A stretch of DNA of 64,000 nt from Girardinichthys multiradiatus. Its lineage: Eukaryota > Chordata > Actinopteri > Cyprinodontiformes > Goodeidae. The stretch is taken from NCBI RefSeq assembly GCF_021462225.1, contig NC_061803.1:37966174-38030173 (forward strand). The letters are read 5' to 3'. Below are positions 23,261 through 53,500 of this stretch, piece by piece. Position 1 is the stretch's first letter. Every line of letters starts with the position of its first letter. The notes beneath the pieces were generated by a model that had not been told where the DNA came from, did not search any database, and saw nothing but the letters and a program-made list of their open reading frames with translations. A program made the position numbers and the translations under genes.

Positions 23261-23767
23261 TTTATCTTGTTTTAGATGCCTGTGGACGTTCTGTAAGGAG
23301 CTTTTCGGTGAAGGCTCCTCAGAAAGGTTAGATCTTTCAACCTTTATTCACTACCTACCAACAAGGCATTTAAATACTGATGTATAAAAAAACAATTTCT
23401 CTGTGCATTTCCAAACATCTGGCACAGAGCAAATCATGACAGAAAACAAAGTTCTTTACGTATACATTTGTATTTAGTATACAAAAATGATTTTAACCAC
23501 AGCAACATGTGAAGTAATAAAAAAAGACAAACAGCTGAAACAAGTATACAAGTCATCTTACATTATATATGCACATGGCCGATGCAGTTCATCATACAAG
23601 CTCTCAGAAGATTTACAGTGGGTCAAACAACCAGAAAACTTCCATGCAATAATAGAATTAGATTTTTTTGCTGTGATTCTCAGCTACATATTGACACCTT
23701 AGCTAGGCAGGACCAAACAACATGATTAAACCACACAGCTGTGCCTACTAAAGACAGCATGACAGGC

Positions 23768-23960
23768 AGCCCTGCAGGGTGTGTGTCCCTGAATGAGGGA
23801 GACGCCCACACTACAGTCCTGCAAGGCGAGCGCCCCCATAGGAGGGAGACACCCACGCTGCAGCCCTGCAAACAGAGCATCCCCATAAAAGGAAGATACC
23901 CACCCTGCTAGGAAAGCGTCCCCCTAAAAGGGAGACACCAACCCTGCAGACCTGCAACGA
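23768..23960. repeat. Degenerate minisatellite, ~45-52 bp unit, about 4 copies
   Basis: Successive units each contain CCCTGCA, a GCGTCCCCxTA-like block and GGGAGACACCCAC, with small indels between copies. It lies in the gap between dcxr and rac3. On the - strand it gives a spurious 68- and 65-codon repeat-like frame. Confidence 0.7.
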
Positions 23961-24675
23961 GAAGAAATTCTGCTCATAAAGGTGCAACTGCAATGACACA
24001 CTCCACAAAGATTGGCCCCTTCATTATATACATTGTTAGCCACACTTCTAAATTCAACACGAGCAACTACATTTCCTTTAAAATTACCTGTTTTACTTTT
24101 AGGCAGGTTCATATTTAGGTACATACAGATATCCCTAATGCAGTGCTTATTCTGTACATTACTAGATGTCATTAAAACCTTGTTTCTGTCTTGATGTCTA
24201 CATAATTTTGAAAACTCCTGTGTATAACTACAATATGAAATTGTACCAAAAACTGGACACTAAAAAAACTTTGCTTAAAACAATATTACCTTTTCTCGTC
24301 ATCCTGAACTGCTGGAACACTGTGTCACTGCTACCTGTTCACACATAAATACCAGCATCTATTTACATGCCTGTGACAAACACAAACAAAAACACACCCG
24401 GACAGAGAGTAGATCTAATCAGTGGGGTAATGAAGACAGAGCATATTAAGACCATGCAAGCTCCTCCCTTTCTGAAGGCAGATCTCAGGCAGCAAGGTTG
24501 GACAGCTTCATGTTTGGCATGCTAGTCTGACACACATCCACATTTCTACAGGAGGAAATAAGCTATTCCGGTAAGTTTACCTTCTTACTGTGAAAAAAGT
24601 GCTTTGTAATTTGTTGGTAGGTTAGTTTAGCAGACAGACACTGAAAAAGATCCCAGAACTAAAAACAATAAACTA

Positions 24676-25832
24676 ATTAGCTGTGTGGAAAAAGTATTTG
24701 ATCCCCTACAAACCAGATAGAATTCAGCTACCACAAGGCACACAGATTACAATCAGTTAATCAGTCCAACAATAACAGATACTCCTTACTTCAGCTTCTT
24801 ATGTCTATAAAGCACAGCTGTCCATATAACCAGTTTCTTCCACTCCAACCTCTCCACCCTCATGGACAGACCAACAAGCTTGGAGACAGGATCATAGATC
24901 TGCACAAGGCTGGAATGGTCTCCAGGAACATCAGCTTGTGGCTTGGTTAGAAATAGACACCTGTTAGTGCAGTAATTGGGACGTAGAAGAATTATAAACT
25001 GGCCATTCACCATACTCAGTCTGTAGCTCCATGAAGATTCCTACCTTCTCAGTGGGAAAGTAGGATCATAACAAAGCTAGATGCTGGGAGCTTGGGATCT
25101 GAAGGACCACAGCCATTGAGCACATCAGTGGGATCACTCTACACAGATGCGTTTGAGCTCCCCAGGTAGAAGGCACTTCTACAGGCTCATCTTTATTTTG
25201 TAGGTGTTAGATGATGAGGAGATAAGATTTGGTGAGATGAGACTAAAACCAAGTTCTTTGGAATCAACTCAACCTGTTGTGTTTGGAGCCTGATGAACAC
25301 CCTTCCCACAGCCAGGCATGGAGGTGGAAACATTATGCTTTGGGTTGTTTTCTGAATAGGGGCACAGGATGAATTTACCTGAGTAAGGGGTCGGTCAATG
25401 GATGGAGCAATGTACCGTAAACTCTTGGACATGAATCCTTATCACTCCCGCCAAGGCGAGTCCCAATAACTCAGATCTGCAGAAAATCTGTGGAGCAAAC
25501 AGAAGCGCTGAGCTACAGAGAGGCAGCCAAGAAACCTGAATAATTCCGAGTTTCTGTAAAAACAACCTGCCCAAACCCCACCGCCCTCAGATGGGTGCAG
25601 TCCAGGTGAAGGTCCCTCTTACTGCTCTGCTTTCCAAAACTGGTTCTTCCAAATGTTAGACCATGTTCTGCTTGTGGATCAAATACTTATTTCACAGAGT
25701 GGCATGAAGAAAATTTTTCTATTTTTATGCATCTTGTGTTGTTTTCTGAATTGTTCTGGGTCTCCATGTTGAAATGAAATCATAGACTATTCGTTTCTTT
25801 AAAGGCAAACCTACAAAATCAGCAATTATTTC
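24676..25832 (+). mobile_element. Tc1-like transposon, nearly full length but dead
   Basis: It starts with TGGAAAAAGTATTTGATCCC and ends with ACCTACAAAATCAGCAATTA, typical of fish Tc1 ends; an internal GGATCAAATACTTATTTCA block is near 25676. The + strand retains DRIIDLHKAGM (DNA-binding region), DETKTKFFGIN (first catalytic Asp) and RHGGGNIMLWVVF. Stops and indels interrupt every frame. Confidence 0.7.
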
Positions 25833-26948
25833 CAGACTGTAACTGAAGTTTCCCCCAGACTCTTTTAAGACCAGGAGCTTTCCAGGATGAAGTGTTTTAC
25901 TGTATGTTTGATGAACCATCTATGCCCCACTAACACTGATTTAGCACAAGATCTGATTTAACAAATCTTCCAGTATATTTGTCACTTCTTGTAAAAAAGA
26001 AGTAAAGTCTTGGAAGTGTTTCAACATTTAAAGACTTGGCTGCTATAAAATGAAGTCTTCACGTCGTTTTTGTAGCAAGGATACGAACACGGCTGAAAAA
26101 ACAAAGGAAGTTAGATGAGATGTTACAGCCCAGCTAAATCCGCATGGATAATAACTATAGTTTAATCAATGCATCAACACTATTATGCATAATGACTGCA
26201 GTCCATCAGCAGGTACAGTTGATCATAGAGTTACTTTAACTGCTCTCACAAACAGGCTTGAAATGAATGTTGATGAACACCTGACGTTCCTTTACTTAAC
26301 GGGTTAGGCCCAAAAAGATGTGGTTTCTAGTTTGATTCTCTAAAAGTCTAACACATTAGTTTTGAGTTGCATATCTTAAGTAAACAGTCAATAATTATCA
26401 ACTCACTCTCCACTGTTCAGTTAGTCTGCAGAGCTCTCACCTGGTTAGACCAGGACCATGTTCATTATCTAAGTGCAAATGACTGTAAAAACACCTACAA
26501 GTAATCAGGGCTGTGGCTGAATATCCTGATCTTAGAAAGGGAGCTGAGGGGAACTTCAAACCTGAATCTTATTCCGCACCTCCACTTGATGTTCTGTGTA
26601 ATTACCACCGCATTCATTTAAACAAGCATGGCTGAGAGAGAAGAGAGCTGTATAAAGACAAGGTTCTAGAGAGCTGTAGTCCTCATGGCAACAGTTTGCT
26701 TCAATGAGTACAATGCAGATGGACTGTCAGAGCTGTTTCCAGAGAACCCATGATCTTATTCAGGAATGGTAAAAAAAAACCAAGAGTAAATATTGGTCGT
26801 GTGACCAATATGGTTTCTGAAAAACAAAACACTACAGAAAGAAATCACTAAACTGCACACTCACTCTTACCAGTTTTAGCTCTTATTCTCTCAAAGAAAC
26901 CGTGTTTGTTGTTTATGATAATGTGGTGTAGCAGAGTCCGTGGCTTCT
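25833..26948. other. Likely rac3 3' UTR and intergenic spacer
   Basis: It follows the rac3 stop codon on the - strand. No recognised repeat is seen. I could not find an unambiguous AATAAA on the - strand close to the stop, so the rac3 3' end is not placed. Confidence 0.35.
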
Positions 26949-45042
<18,094 letters not shown>

Positions 45043-45260
45043 TTGGACAGGAGCTGGACGCCTTCCGGAACCGGTTCTGGCAATTTCAAGGACAATCTAC
45101 CCTTAAGGATCGGATGAGAGTAGCGGGTTAGTCCACTTGACGATGAAGCCGCAGTAAAAGAGGTCGACGACGAACAGTTCCGAGTTTATCCGGGAAGAAC
45201 CGAGTTCTGTTAAAGGGACAGCGAGCGAGACGAACGGTTCACCCAACAAGGCTCTGAGAA

Positions 45261-45268
45261 TGACGTCA
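45261..45268. promoter_or_regulatory. Perfect CRE palindrome upstream of rac3
   Basis: TGACGTCA, the consensus CREB/ATF site, lies 219 bp upstream of the rac3 start codon on the rac3 side, in a short CG-containing stretch (about 45000-45300) free of recognisable repeats. It is a plausible core promoter element of rac3. Binding and the transcription start are inferred, not seen. Confidence 0.45.
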
Positions 45269-45371
45269 CACTTCAACTGGTTGTGGTTCAGTTACCAGTA
45301 CGGAACTAGTGGGATTTGCCCAGTGCTGTTTCAGCGAACATGCTAACTGCTGCCAACAGGTTCAAACTCAG

Positions 45372-45676
45372 GGCTGGCCCAAGGTTGTATGGGGCCTTAG
45401 GCAGGATTTCATTTGAGGCCCCTTTCATGTTAAAACATCACCACCACTAACAGATTTTTATTACACATTTGGTGGAGTCTGGCAGAGGAGACCATGTTTA
45501 TATGGCTGAGCTTTAAAGCAATCAGGGATAATGGGTTATTTTTTGCTGACATTTATGGATTTATGAACAAACCAAAGCTTTAACACAAAGAAACGATTAA
45601 AGCTTACTGAAAGGCCCCTGATGGTTTGGAAGCCCTAAGTAGCAGTTTAATTTGCTTATGCCTTGGTGCGGCTCTG
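45372..45676. mobile_element. Short hAT-like remnant upstream of rac3
   Basis: The left end CAGGGCTGGCCCAAGG and the complement of the right end (CAGAGCCGCACCAAGG) are imperfect inverted repeats. The 8-bp flanks TTCAAACT / TAAAAACT agree at 6 positions. There is no coding capacity. Confidence 0.5.
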
Positions 45677-46041
45677 TAAAAACTGATAACCATGTTCTCT
45701 CTGCATTTTACCTCTTTAAACACTTAAAGAACATCTTCACAGATTTATGAAAGATTCAATGAGCACAGCTGATTTGACAAGAGAAAATCTGCCAAAAGTG
45801 AAAATAAACGGTTTATCCATCCAGCTATGCTTTTTATACATGGAGCATCAATATTGGATTTTGTGGTTAGAGTTTATGAGAAACCTCTATTTTTTCAAAT
45901 TGGAACTTCATTTCTGAGCAATGGTCTAAGTGATTTTATTATTCAGCACCCAAATTCTAGGGCAAACAAGACAGCAAAAAGATGAGAAGCTTCACTTTGG
46001 CTAATATATCTGCTGCAGTCGCTGCTGCTGTAAACAGACTA

Positions 46042-47726
46042 CAGGTCCTTCTCTAAATATTAGCATATTGTGATAAAGTTCATTATTTTCCATAATGTAA
46101 TGATGAAAATTTAACATTCATATACAGGTCCTTCTCAAAATATTAGCATATTGTGATAAAGTTCATTATTTTCCATAATGTCATGATGAAAATTTAACAT
46201 TCATATATTTTAGATTCATTGCACACTAACTGAAATATTTCAGGTCTTTTATTGTCTTAATACGGATGATTTTGGCATCCAGCTCATGAAAACCCAAAAT
46301 TCCTATCTCACAAAATTAGCATATCATTAAAAGGGTCTCTAAACGAGCTATGAACCTAATCATCTGAATCAACGAGTTAACTCTAAACACCTGCAAAAGA
46401 TTTCTGAGGCCTTTAAAACTCCCAGCCTGGTTCATCACTCAAAACCCCAATCATGGGTAAGACTGCCGACCTGACTGCTGTCCAGAAGGCCACTATTGAC
46501 ACCCTCAAGCAAGAGGGTAAGACACAGAAAGAAATTTCCGAACGAATAGGCTGTTCCCAGAGTGCTGTATCAAGGCACCTCAGTGGGAAGTCTGTGGGAA
46601 GGAAAAAGTGTGGCAGAAAACGCTGCACAACGAGAAGAGGTGACCGGACCCTGAGGAAGCTTGTGGAGAAGGGCCGATTCCAGACCTTGGGGGACCTGCG
46701 GAAGCAGTGGACTGAGTGTGGAGTAGAAACATCCAGAGCCACCGTGCACAGGCGTGTGCAGGAAATGGGCTACAGGTGCCGCATTCCCCAGGTCAAGCCA
46801 CTTTTGAACCAGAAACAGCGGCAGAAGCGCCTGACCTGGGCTACAGAGAAGCAGCACTGGACTGTTGCTCAGTGGTCCAAAGTACTTTTTTCGGATGAAA
46901 GCAAATTCTGCATGTCATTCGGAAATCAAGGTGCCAGAGTCTGGAGGAAGACTGGGGAGAAGGAAATGCCAGAAGTCCAGTGTCAAGTACCCACAGTCAG
47001 TGATGGTCTGGGGTGCCGTGTCAGCTGCTGGTGTTGGTCCACTGTGTTTTATCACGGGCAGGGTCAATGCAGCTAGCTATCAGGAGATTTTGGAGCACTT
47101 CATGCTTCCATCTGCTGAAAAGCTTTATGGAGATGAACATTTCATTTTTCAGCACGACCTGGCACCTGCTCACAGTGCCAAAACCACTGGTAAATGGTTT
47201 ACTGACCATGGTATCACTGTGCTCAATTGGCCTGCCAACTCTCCTGACCTGAACCCCATAGAGAATCTGTGGGATATTGTGAAGAGAACGTTGAGAGACT
47301 CAAGACCCAACACTCTGGATGAACTAAAGGCCGCTATCGAAGCATCCTGGGCCTCCATAAGACCTCAGCAGTGCCACAGGGTGATTGCCTCCATGCCACG
47401 CCGCATTGAAGCAGTCATTTCTTCAAAAGGATTCCCGACCAAGTATTGAGTGCATAACTGTACATGATTATTTGAAGGTTGACGTTTTTTGTATTAAAAA
47501 CACTTTTCTTTTATTGGTCGGATGAAATATGCTAATTTTGTGAGATAGGAATTTTGGGTTTTCATGAGCTGTATGCCAAAATCATCCGTATTAAGACAAT
47601 AAAAGACCTGAAATATTTCAGTTAGTGTGCAATGAATCTAAAATATATGAATGTTAAATTTTCATCATTACATTATGGAAAATAATTAACTTTATCACAA
47701 TATGCTAATATTTTGAAAAGGACCTG
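46042..47726 (+). mobile_element. Tc1-like transposon, copy 1 (TIR ~200 bp, extra terminal copy)
   Basis: The ends CAGGTCCTTCTCAAAATATT and their complement are flanked by TA. Terminal repeats are about 200 bp with the outer and inner repeat blocks typical of IR/DR Tc1 elements. The outer ~83 bp of the left repeat is present twice in tandem (46042-46124 and from 46125). From 46125 the element is 1602 bp, the same size as copy 2 (1601 bp). Confidence 0.9.
46453..47449 (+). pseudogene. Tc1 transposase, copy 1, frameshifted
   Basis: DD34E transposase of about 340 residues that cuts and pastes its own element. It starts [12 protein letters not shown], has an N-terminal helix-turn-helix ([18 protein letters not shown]) and a second DNA-binding domain. 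The catalytic residues are in [15 protein letters not shown] and NPIENLW, with 34 residues between the second Asp and Glu. One lesion is seen: relative to copy 2, 8 bp are absent near 46965-46975 between short direct repeats (AATGCC), shifting the frame after KEMP. Otherwise the sequence is open to the stop after FPTKY. Confidence 0.9.
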
Positions 47727-47727
47727 T

Positions 47728-50548
47728 ATTTTCTGAGGAAAATCAGATCCTTCAGGATGTTCAGGGAGATCCTCCTAAGAAGGTAATTCATAATCCTCTC
47801 CCAGTCTGTGGTTGCAGGTGCCATCTACTTTGCTGTGGGAGCAGAATCATCATGGATACCAAGAGGCTTAATGAACTCACTACAATAAAAAAAAAAAATT
47901 CAGTGGACAGAATTTGGAGACGTTTGAGTCCATGAGAGAGAGAAACTGCAGAACCTCCTGCAGAGATAACAGGGCCCTGTCCAATAGACTCACTCAGCTG
48001 CAGAAAATATTAATTTTTTTCCACTTTCCATCTCGGTATATAGAAGCTCTCCTCTGTAAAAACAGATGTCAGTCCATTCAACTGTATATCTGTATTTACT
48101 GGAAAACTGTCAAAGCTACTATAAAAAACTTTCTATGAATAACGTGCACAATCAATAAATTGTATAAATGCAACCTTCTAATGAACCATCTTCTACCTGC
48201 TGCACAAGGGAAACTTTCTTTCTTTCCCTTATCTTTGGGGGAGTGATGGAACCAGAATTACTATTTTGCCATATTGTTGAGGCTGTGCTCTGAAGTGAGC
48301 ATAGGTCCCTATTTTTCACTACTAGGCAGTAAGAAACAAACATTTTCTCTCTGGTTCTACCACACATTTGTTTACAGGATGTGAAATAAAGGGGTGGTAC
48401 AGTCACTGGGCAGATCTGGGTTATGACTGGTTGAACATTAGGGGCTGGGTGCACCACCCGGGGGCCTACTGGTGGTGGGCTCACTTCGCTTGGCTGACTT
48501 GGGTTCTGTCAGACTGCTTCCGCCCAAGGGGAGGCCTCTCTGTTGTGGTGTGGGCGCAGGACCATTTAGTGAGCTGGCCCGCCAGGGGGATTTGTGCAGA
48601 CGCCTTGGCGTCCATCCGATCCTCTCTAACATTATTATTATTATTAACCTTTATTTAGTCAGGTTAAGAAAAACAAAACATTGAAACTGAGGTCTCTTTT
48701 ACAAGGGTGACCTAGCCAAGAGGTCAAAAGCACACATAAACACTTAAAACGAAGCTATAATTTTACATGTAAAATGCAATTTGTTATAAAGTTAATAAAA
48801 GTAAAAAATTAGTTAAAAGGTGCAAACTTTCACTGCAACATCTTTACAGGAGTAGACACTAAAGGAATGCTCTCCCAACTCTGTCCGAACGCGAGGAACC
48901 TGCAGGTGTAGAAAATTACCCGAGCATTGAGCATAATGGTGGTTCTTTTCAGAAGTACACAAAGAAAACATGAGGTCAAGGTGAGTAGTGTCTTATAGAT
49001 CAGTGTCATCCAATGAGTGAACCATCATTTACTCAGAGAAGGCAGCTCAGCTTTGGCATACATCTTCAACACAACAGTAGGATCTTGATGTGTGAGACAA
49101 GGGACCTGCAGTAATGGAGGGTGGGTACCATCCAGTGGCCCCCATGCAGTGGCCCCATCCTGCATCTTATTACACTAGAGACACATATGGCTGTGGGGGT
49201 TGGTGTGAAATTTAAATTTCACTTTTAATTATTCTATCAAGTTTAACTTCATTTTCATCTGTCCATCAATCCATTCATCTCTCTCTCAGTAACACAGCAT
49301 TAAACAGTAAATCAGGCTTTGGTCAGCACATTATATTCTGCTATGGTTCTGCTAACCCTAAGCAACAACAACTCCTCCTCCTCCTAATAATAATAATGAT
49401 AATAGTAATAGATAAAAATATATTTATTTATTGTTTATTGACAAAATCACAGCAGAACTGAAAAACATTTGGAAAAATAAACATGATACAAAATATTTCC
49501 TTGTGAAATGAAGATGTAAACAGAATATAAGTTTGTGTAAAAAAATAACTATAAAAAATCTGATCTTCAGAGAATCATCTTGCTTCACCCCTTGGAGATC
49601 ACCTTTAGAAATATCCACCCAAGTTTGCTTACTTTTCATGTGAGTGCCAACAATGGAGCTAGATGACCAATCACAATCATTTAGCAGCAGAATATATGCT
49701 AATTTGGCCAATTATTTATCAATGTCACTGTCACATACTTAAAGCAGAAGCAGTTTACCAATTTACTAAAAACATGCAAGTGTCTACTTTATCAATAATG
49801 TGCAGCAGATTACCTTTTACTGAACCAAAGGAGAAAGTCACAATCGTGTTCTTTCAAAATGCAAGGATATTTTCAATCCTCTTTGGAGAAAATTAGGAAC
49901 CAAGATAAAAGCAATTATTCCCAAAATGTGAGATTCCTTTTCACCCATCAAATGTTAAATAAAAAGTTATTTTTATTGCTTCTGTCTTTAAACTATTGTT
50001 TATTTAGGATGTGTTTGGATTTAAATATAAACCTAAATACAGAATTTGATTACATTTAATGAGTATCTGGTTAAATGGTAAGGAAATGCTCTAAGTGCTG
50101 ATCATTGTCCTTTCTTTGGTGTTGATGTTTATAGGCTGTAACCAGACCTGTTCTCACGTCTGGGTTACGTTGGAAGGAAGTCAGCAGCTTTCTTACACTG
50201 AAAATCGTTCCTACAGACAGTTCAGAACCCTGGATTTATCCCTGAATTAGATAAATGTTTTCTTGGTGTTTATATCTGGATCAGCACCACCTCAGACCAG
50301 AAAATGCTGGACATTTAGATATTTACAGACCCTTTATAAACAATCTGTAAAGCAGGGGAACATAAAGAACAGACTCCTATTTTAAAAGCTATTTCTGACT
50401 TTTAATGTGTCATTTTCATAGTACTGATAATTTTCTTTTGATTGTCTTAATATGGATCTTGATATGTTCTTGGTATTAACTGGGAGGTGGACACTGTCCT
50501 GAATGGAGCAACACTGTGTTCACAGGTTTTGGGTGGTATCCCACTAAG
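47728..50548. other. Spacer between rac3-upstream region and lrrc45 3' end; repeat scraps
   Basis: A GC-rich piece (about 48380-48620) ends at an ATT microsatellite. The part 48640-48760 (AACCTTTATTTAGTCAGGTTAAG, then GGTCTCTTTTACAAGGGTGACC) is the end of a common fish retroelement in - orientation. AAT/CTC microsatellites lie at 49370-49440. No exon is supported; part of the right end must be the lrrc45 3' UTR. Confidence 0.4.
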
Positions 50549-53500
50549 TCATTTCTTACGGCCGCTGTATTGTTCCAGAGGGGAGCCTTGAACGTAAGTG
50601 AGGATGGCGCTCTGTAGATAGCTGGCTCTCTGGGCCTCGTCCTCCTTCATCCTCATTATCTCCACTTCTTTCAGCCGCAGCTTCTCCAGCATAGAAGACC
50701 TTTCACTCTCTTTATCAAGGAGAACTTCTCTGTGATTATTCGTCAGAACTACAATAAACACAGAAGGATGGATTATATGCAACAGATGTGCATTTTCTCT
50801 TCTCTGTACATAAACCTTACAATGATCAATTTTTACCTTCTATGTACTTCACATGGTAACAGTTAATTTGCTAAGCCCCCTTTTTATTCTTTGTTGTTAC
50901 TTAATATAATTAATGAAGCAAGAATCAATTAACTATTGGCTGAAATCGATTGGTTACTCTGGCTCAGATCAGCATCTCAAACTAAAAAACATCAACATTT
51001 TTTCTGTTTTTTAAATGTATCAAAACTGAAAACTCCCACTTTTTTTGATCTGTAAATGGATCAACAATCTGTTTCAACACATTTTTATTTTGAGTTTAGA
51101 AAAATTTGGATGAATGTTAGGAAAATAGTTTATTTTGTTCAAAATATTTTTTATATTAAGTGGGAGGATACCCAAAATGTTTCACCCTTGTCATGCAGTT
51201 TAAAAGATAACTGTACCAAATACTGAGGAAATAGAAAGTTCTGACCCTAAAGTTTAAGATTGTCTCTAATTATTCTGGCATTTAGCAGCCAGAAATCATT
51301 TAGGTAATTCTAACTGACCCAAACAGGAAATACAGGTCCTTCTCAAAATATTAGCATAATGTGATAAAGTTCATTATTTTCCATAATGTCATGATGAAAA
51401 TTTAACATTCATGTATTTTAGATTCATTGCACACTAACTGAAATATTTCAGGTCTTTTATTGTCTTAATACGGATGATTTTGGCATCCAGCTCATGAAAA
51501 CCCAAAATTCCTATCTCCCAAAATTAGCATATCATTAAAAGGGTCTCTAAACGAGCTATGAACCTAATCATCTGAATCACCGAGTTAACTCTAAACACCT
51601 GCAAAAGATTCCTGAGGCCTTTAAAACTCCCAGCCTGGTTCATCACTCAAAACCCCAATCATGGGTAAGACTGCCGACCTGACTGCTGTCCAGAAGGCAA
51701 CTATTGACACCCTCAAGCAAGAGGGTAAGACACAGAAAGAAATTTCTGAACGAATAGGCTGTTCCCAGAGTGCTGTATCAAGGCACCTCAGTGGGAAGTC
51801 TGTGGGAAGGAAAAAGTGTGGCAGAAAACGCTGCACAACGAGAAGAGGTGACCGGACCCTGAGGAAGATTGTGGAGAAGGGCCGATTCCAGACCTGCGGA
51901 AGCAGTGGACTGAGTCTGGAGTAGAAACATCCAGAGCCACCGTGCACAGGCGTGTGCAGGAAATGGGCTACAGGTGCCGCATTCCCCAGGTCAAGCCACT
52001 TTTGAACCAGAAACAGCGGCAAAAGCGCCTGAACTGGGCTACAGAGAAGCAGCACTGGACTGTTGCTCAGTGGTCCAAAGTACTTTTTTCGGATGAAAGC
52101 AAATTCTGCATGTCATTCAGAAATCAAGGTGCCAGAGTCTAGAGGAAGACTGGGGAGAAGGAAATGCCAAAATGCCAGAAGTCCAGTGTCAAGTACCCAC
52201 AGTCAGTGATGGTCTGGGGTGCCGTGTCAGCTGCTAGTGTTGGTCCACTGTGTTTTATCAAGGGCAGGGTCAATGCAGCTAGCTATCAGGAGATTTTGGA
52301 GCACTTCATGCTTCCATCTGCTGAAAAGCTTTATGGAGATGAACATTTCATTTTTCAGCACGACCTGGCACCTGCTCACAGTGCCAAAACCACTGGTAAA
52401 TGGTTTACTGACCATGGTATCACTGTGCTCAATTGGCTTGCCAACTCTCCTGACCTGAACCCCATAGAGAATCTGTGGGATATTGTGAAGAGAACGTTGA
52501 GAGACTCAAGACCCAACACTCTGGATGAGCTAAAGGATGCTATCGAAGCATCCTGGGCCCCCATAAGACCTCAGCAGTGCCACAGGCTGATTGCCTCCAT
52601 GCCACGCCGCATTGAAGCAGTCATTTCTTCAAAAGGATTCCCGACCAAGTATTGAGTGCATAACTGTACATGATTATTTGAAGGTTGACGTTTTTTGTAT
52701 TAAAAACACTTTTCTTTTTTTTGGTCAGATGAAATATGCTAATTTTGTGAGATAGGAATTTTGGGTTTTCATGAGCTGTATGCCACAATCATCCGTATTA
52801 AGACAATAAAAGACCTGAAATATTTCAGTTAGTGTGCAACGAATCTAAAATATATGAATGTTAAATTTTCATCATGACATTATGGAAAATAATGAACTTT
52901 ATCACAATATGCTAATATTTTGAGAAGGACCTGTATGTAGTCTGATCAGAATCAGAATCAGAATCAGAATCAGAAAAGCTTTATTGCCAAGTACGTTTTT
53001 GGACATACAAGGAATTTGTTTTGGCGTAGTCGGTGCAATACAGTACAAATTAAACAGTACAAACATATCTACAATATAATATAAATATAAGTGCACAGTT
53101 TTAAGTGAGTGAGAGTAAATATAGAGCAGTATAAGATGCAAGAGCAATACAACAGTGCAGGTGATCATTGTGCAAGTAAAGCAGTGCAAGTAAGCAGGAG
53201 TCCAAGCTGAGCGTTAATGTAACGCATAGAGTTACAGGTTACAGGTGTCCTGTCAGCAAAAAAAGGGGGGGTGTGGGGGAAAGGGACAGTGTCAGGGTGG
53301 TTTCCGGGCTTTGTTAACCAGGCTGGTGGCAGATGGGAAAAAACTGTTCTTGTGGCGTGAGGTTTTGGTCCGGATGGACCGCAGCCTCCTGCCAGAGGGG
53401 AGAGTCTCAAAGAGTCTGTGACCGGGGTGGGAGGGATCAGCCAGAATCTTCCCTGCCCGCTTCAGGGTCCTGGAGGTGTACAGTTCCTGGAGCGACAGTA

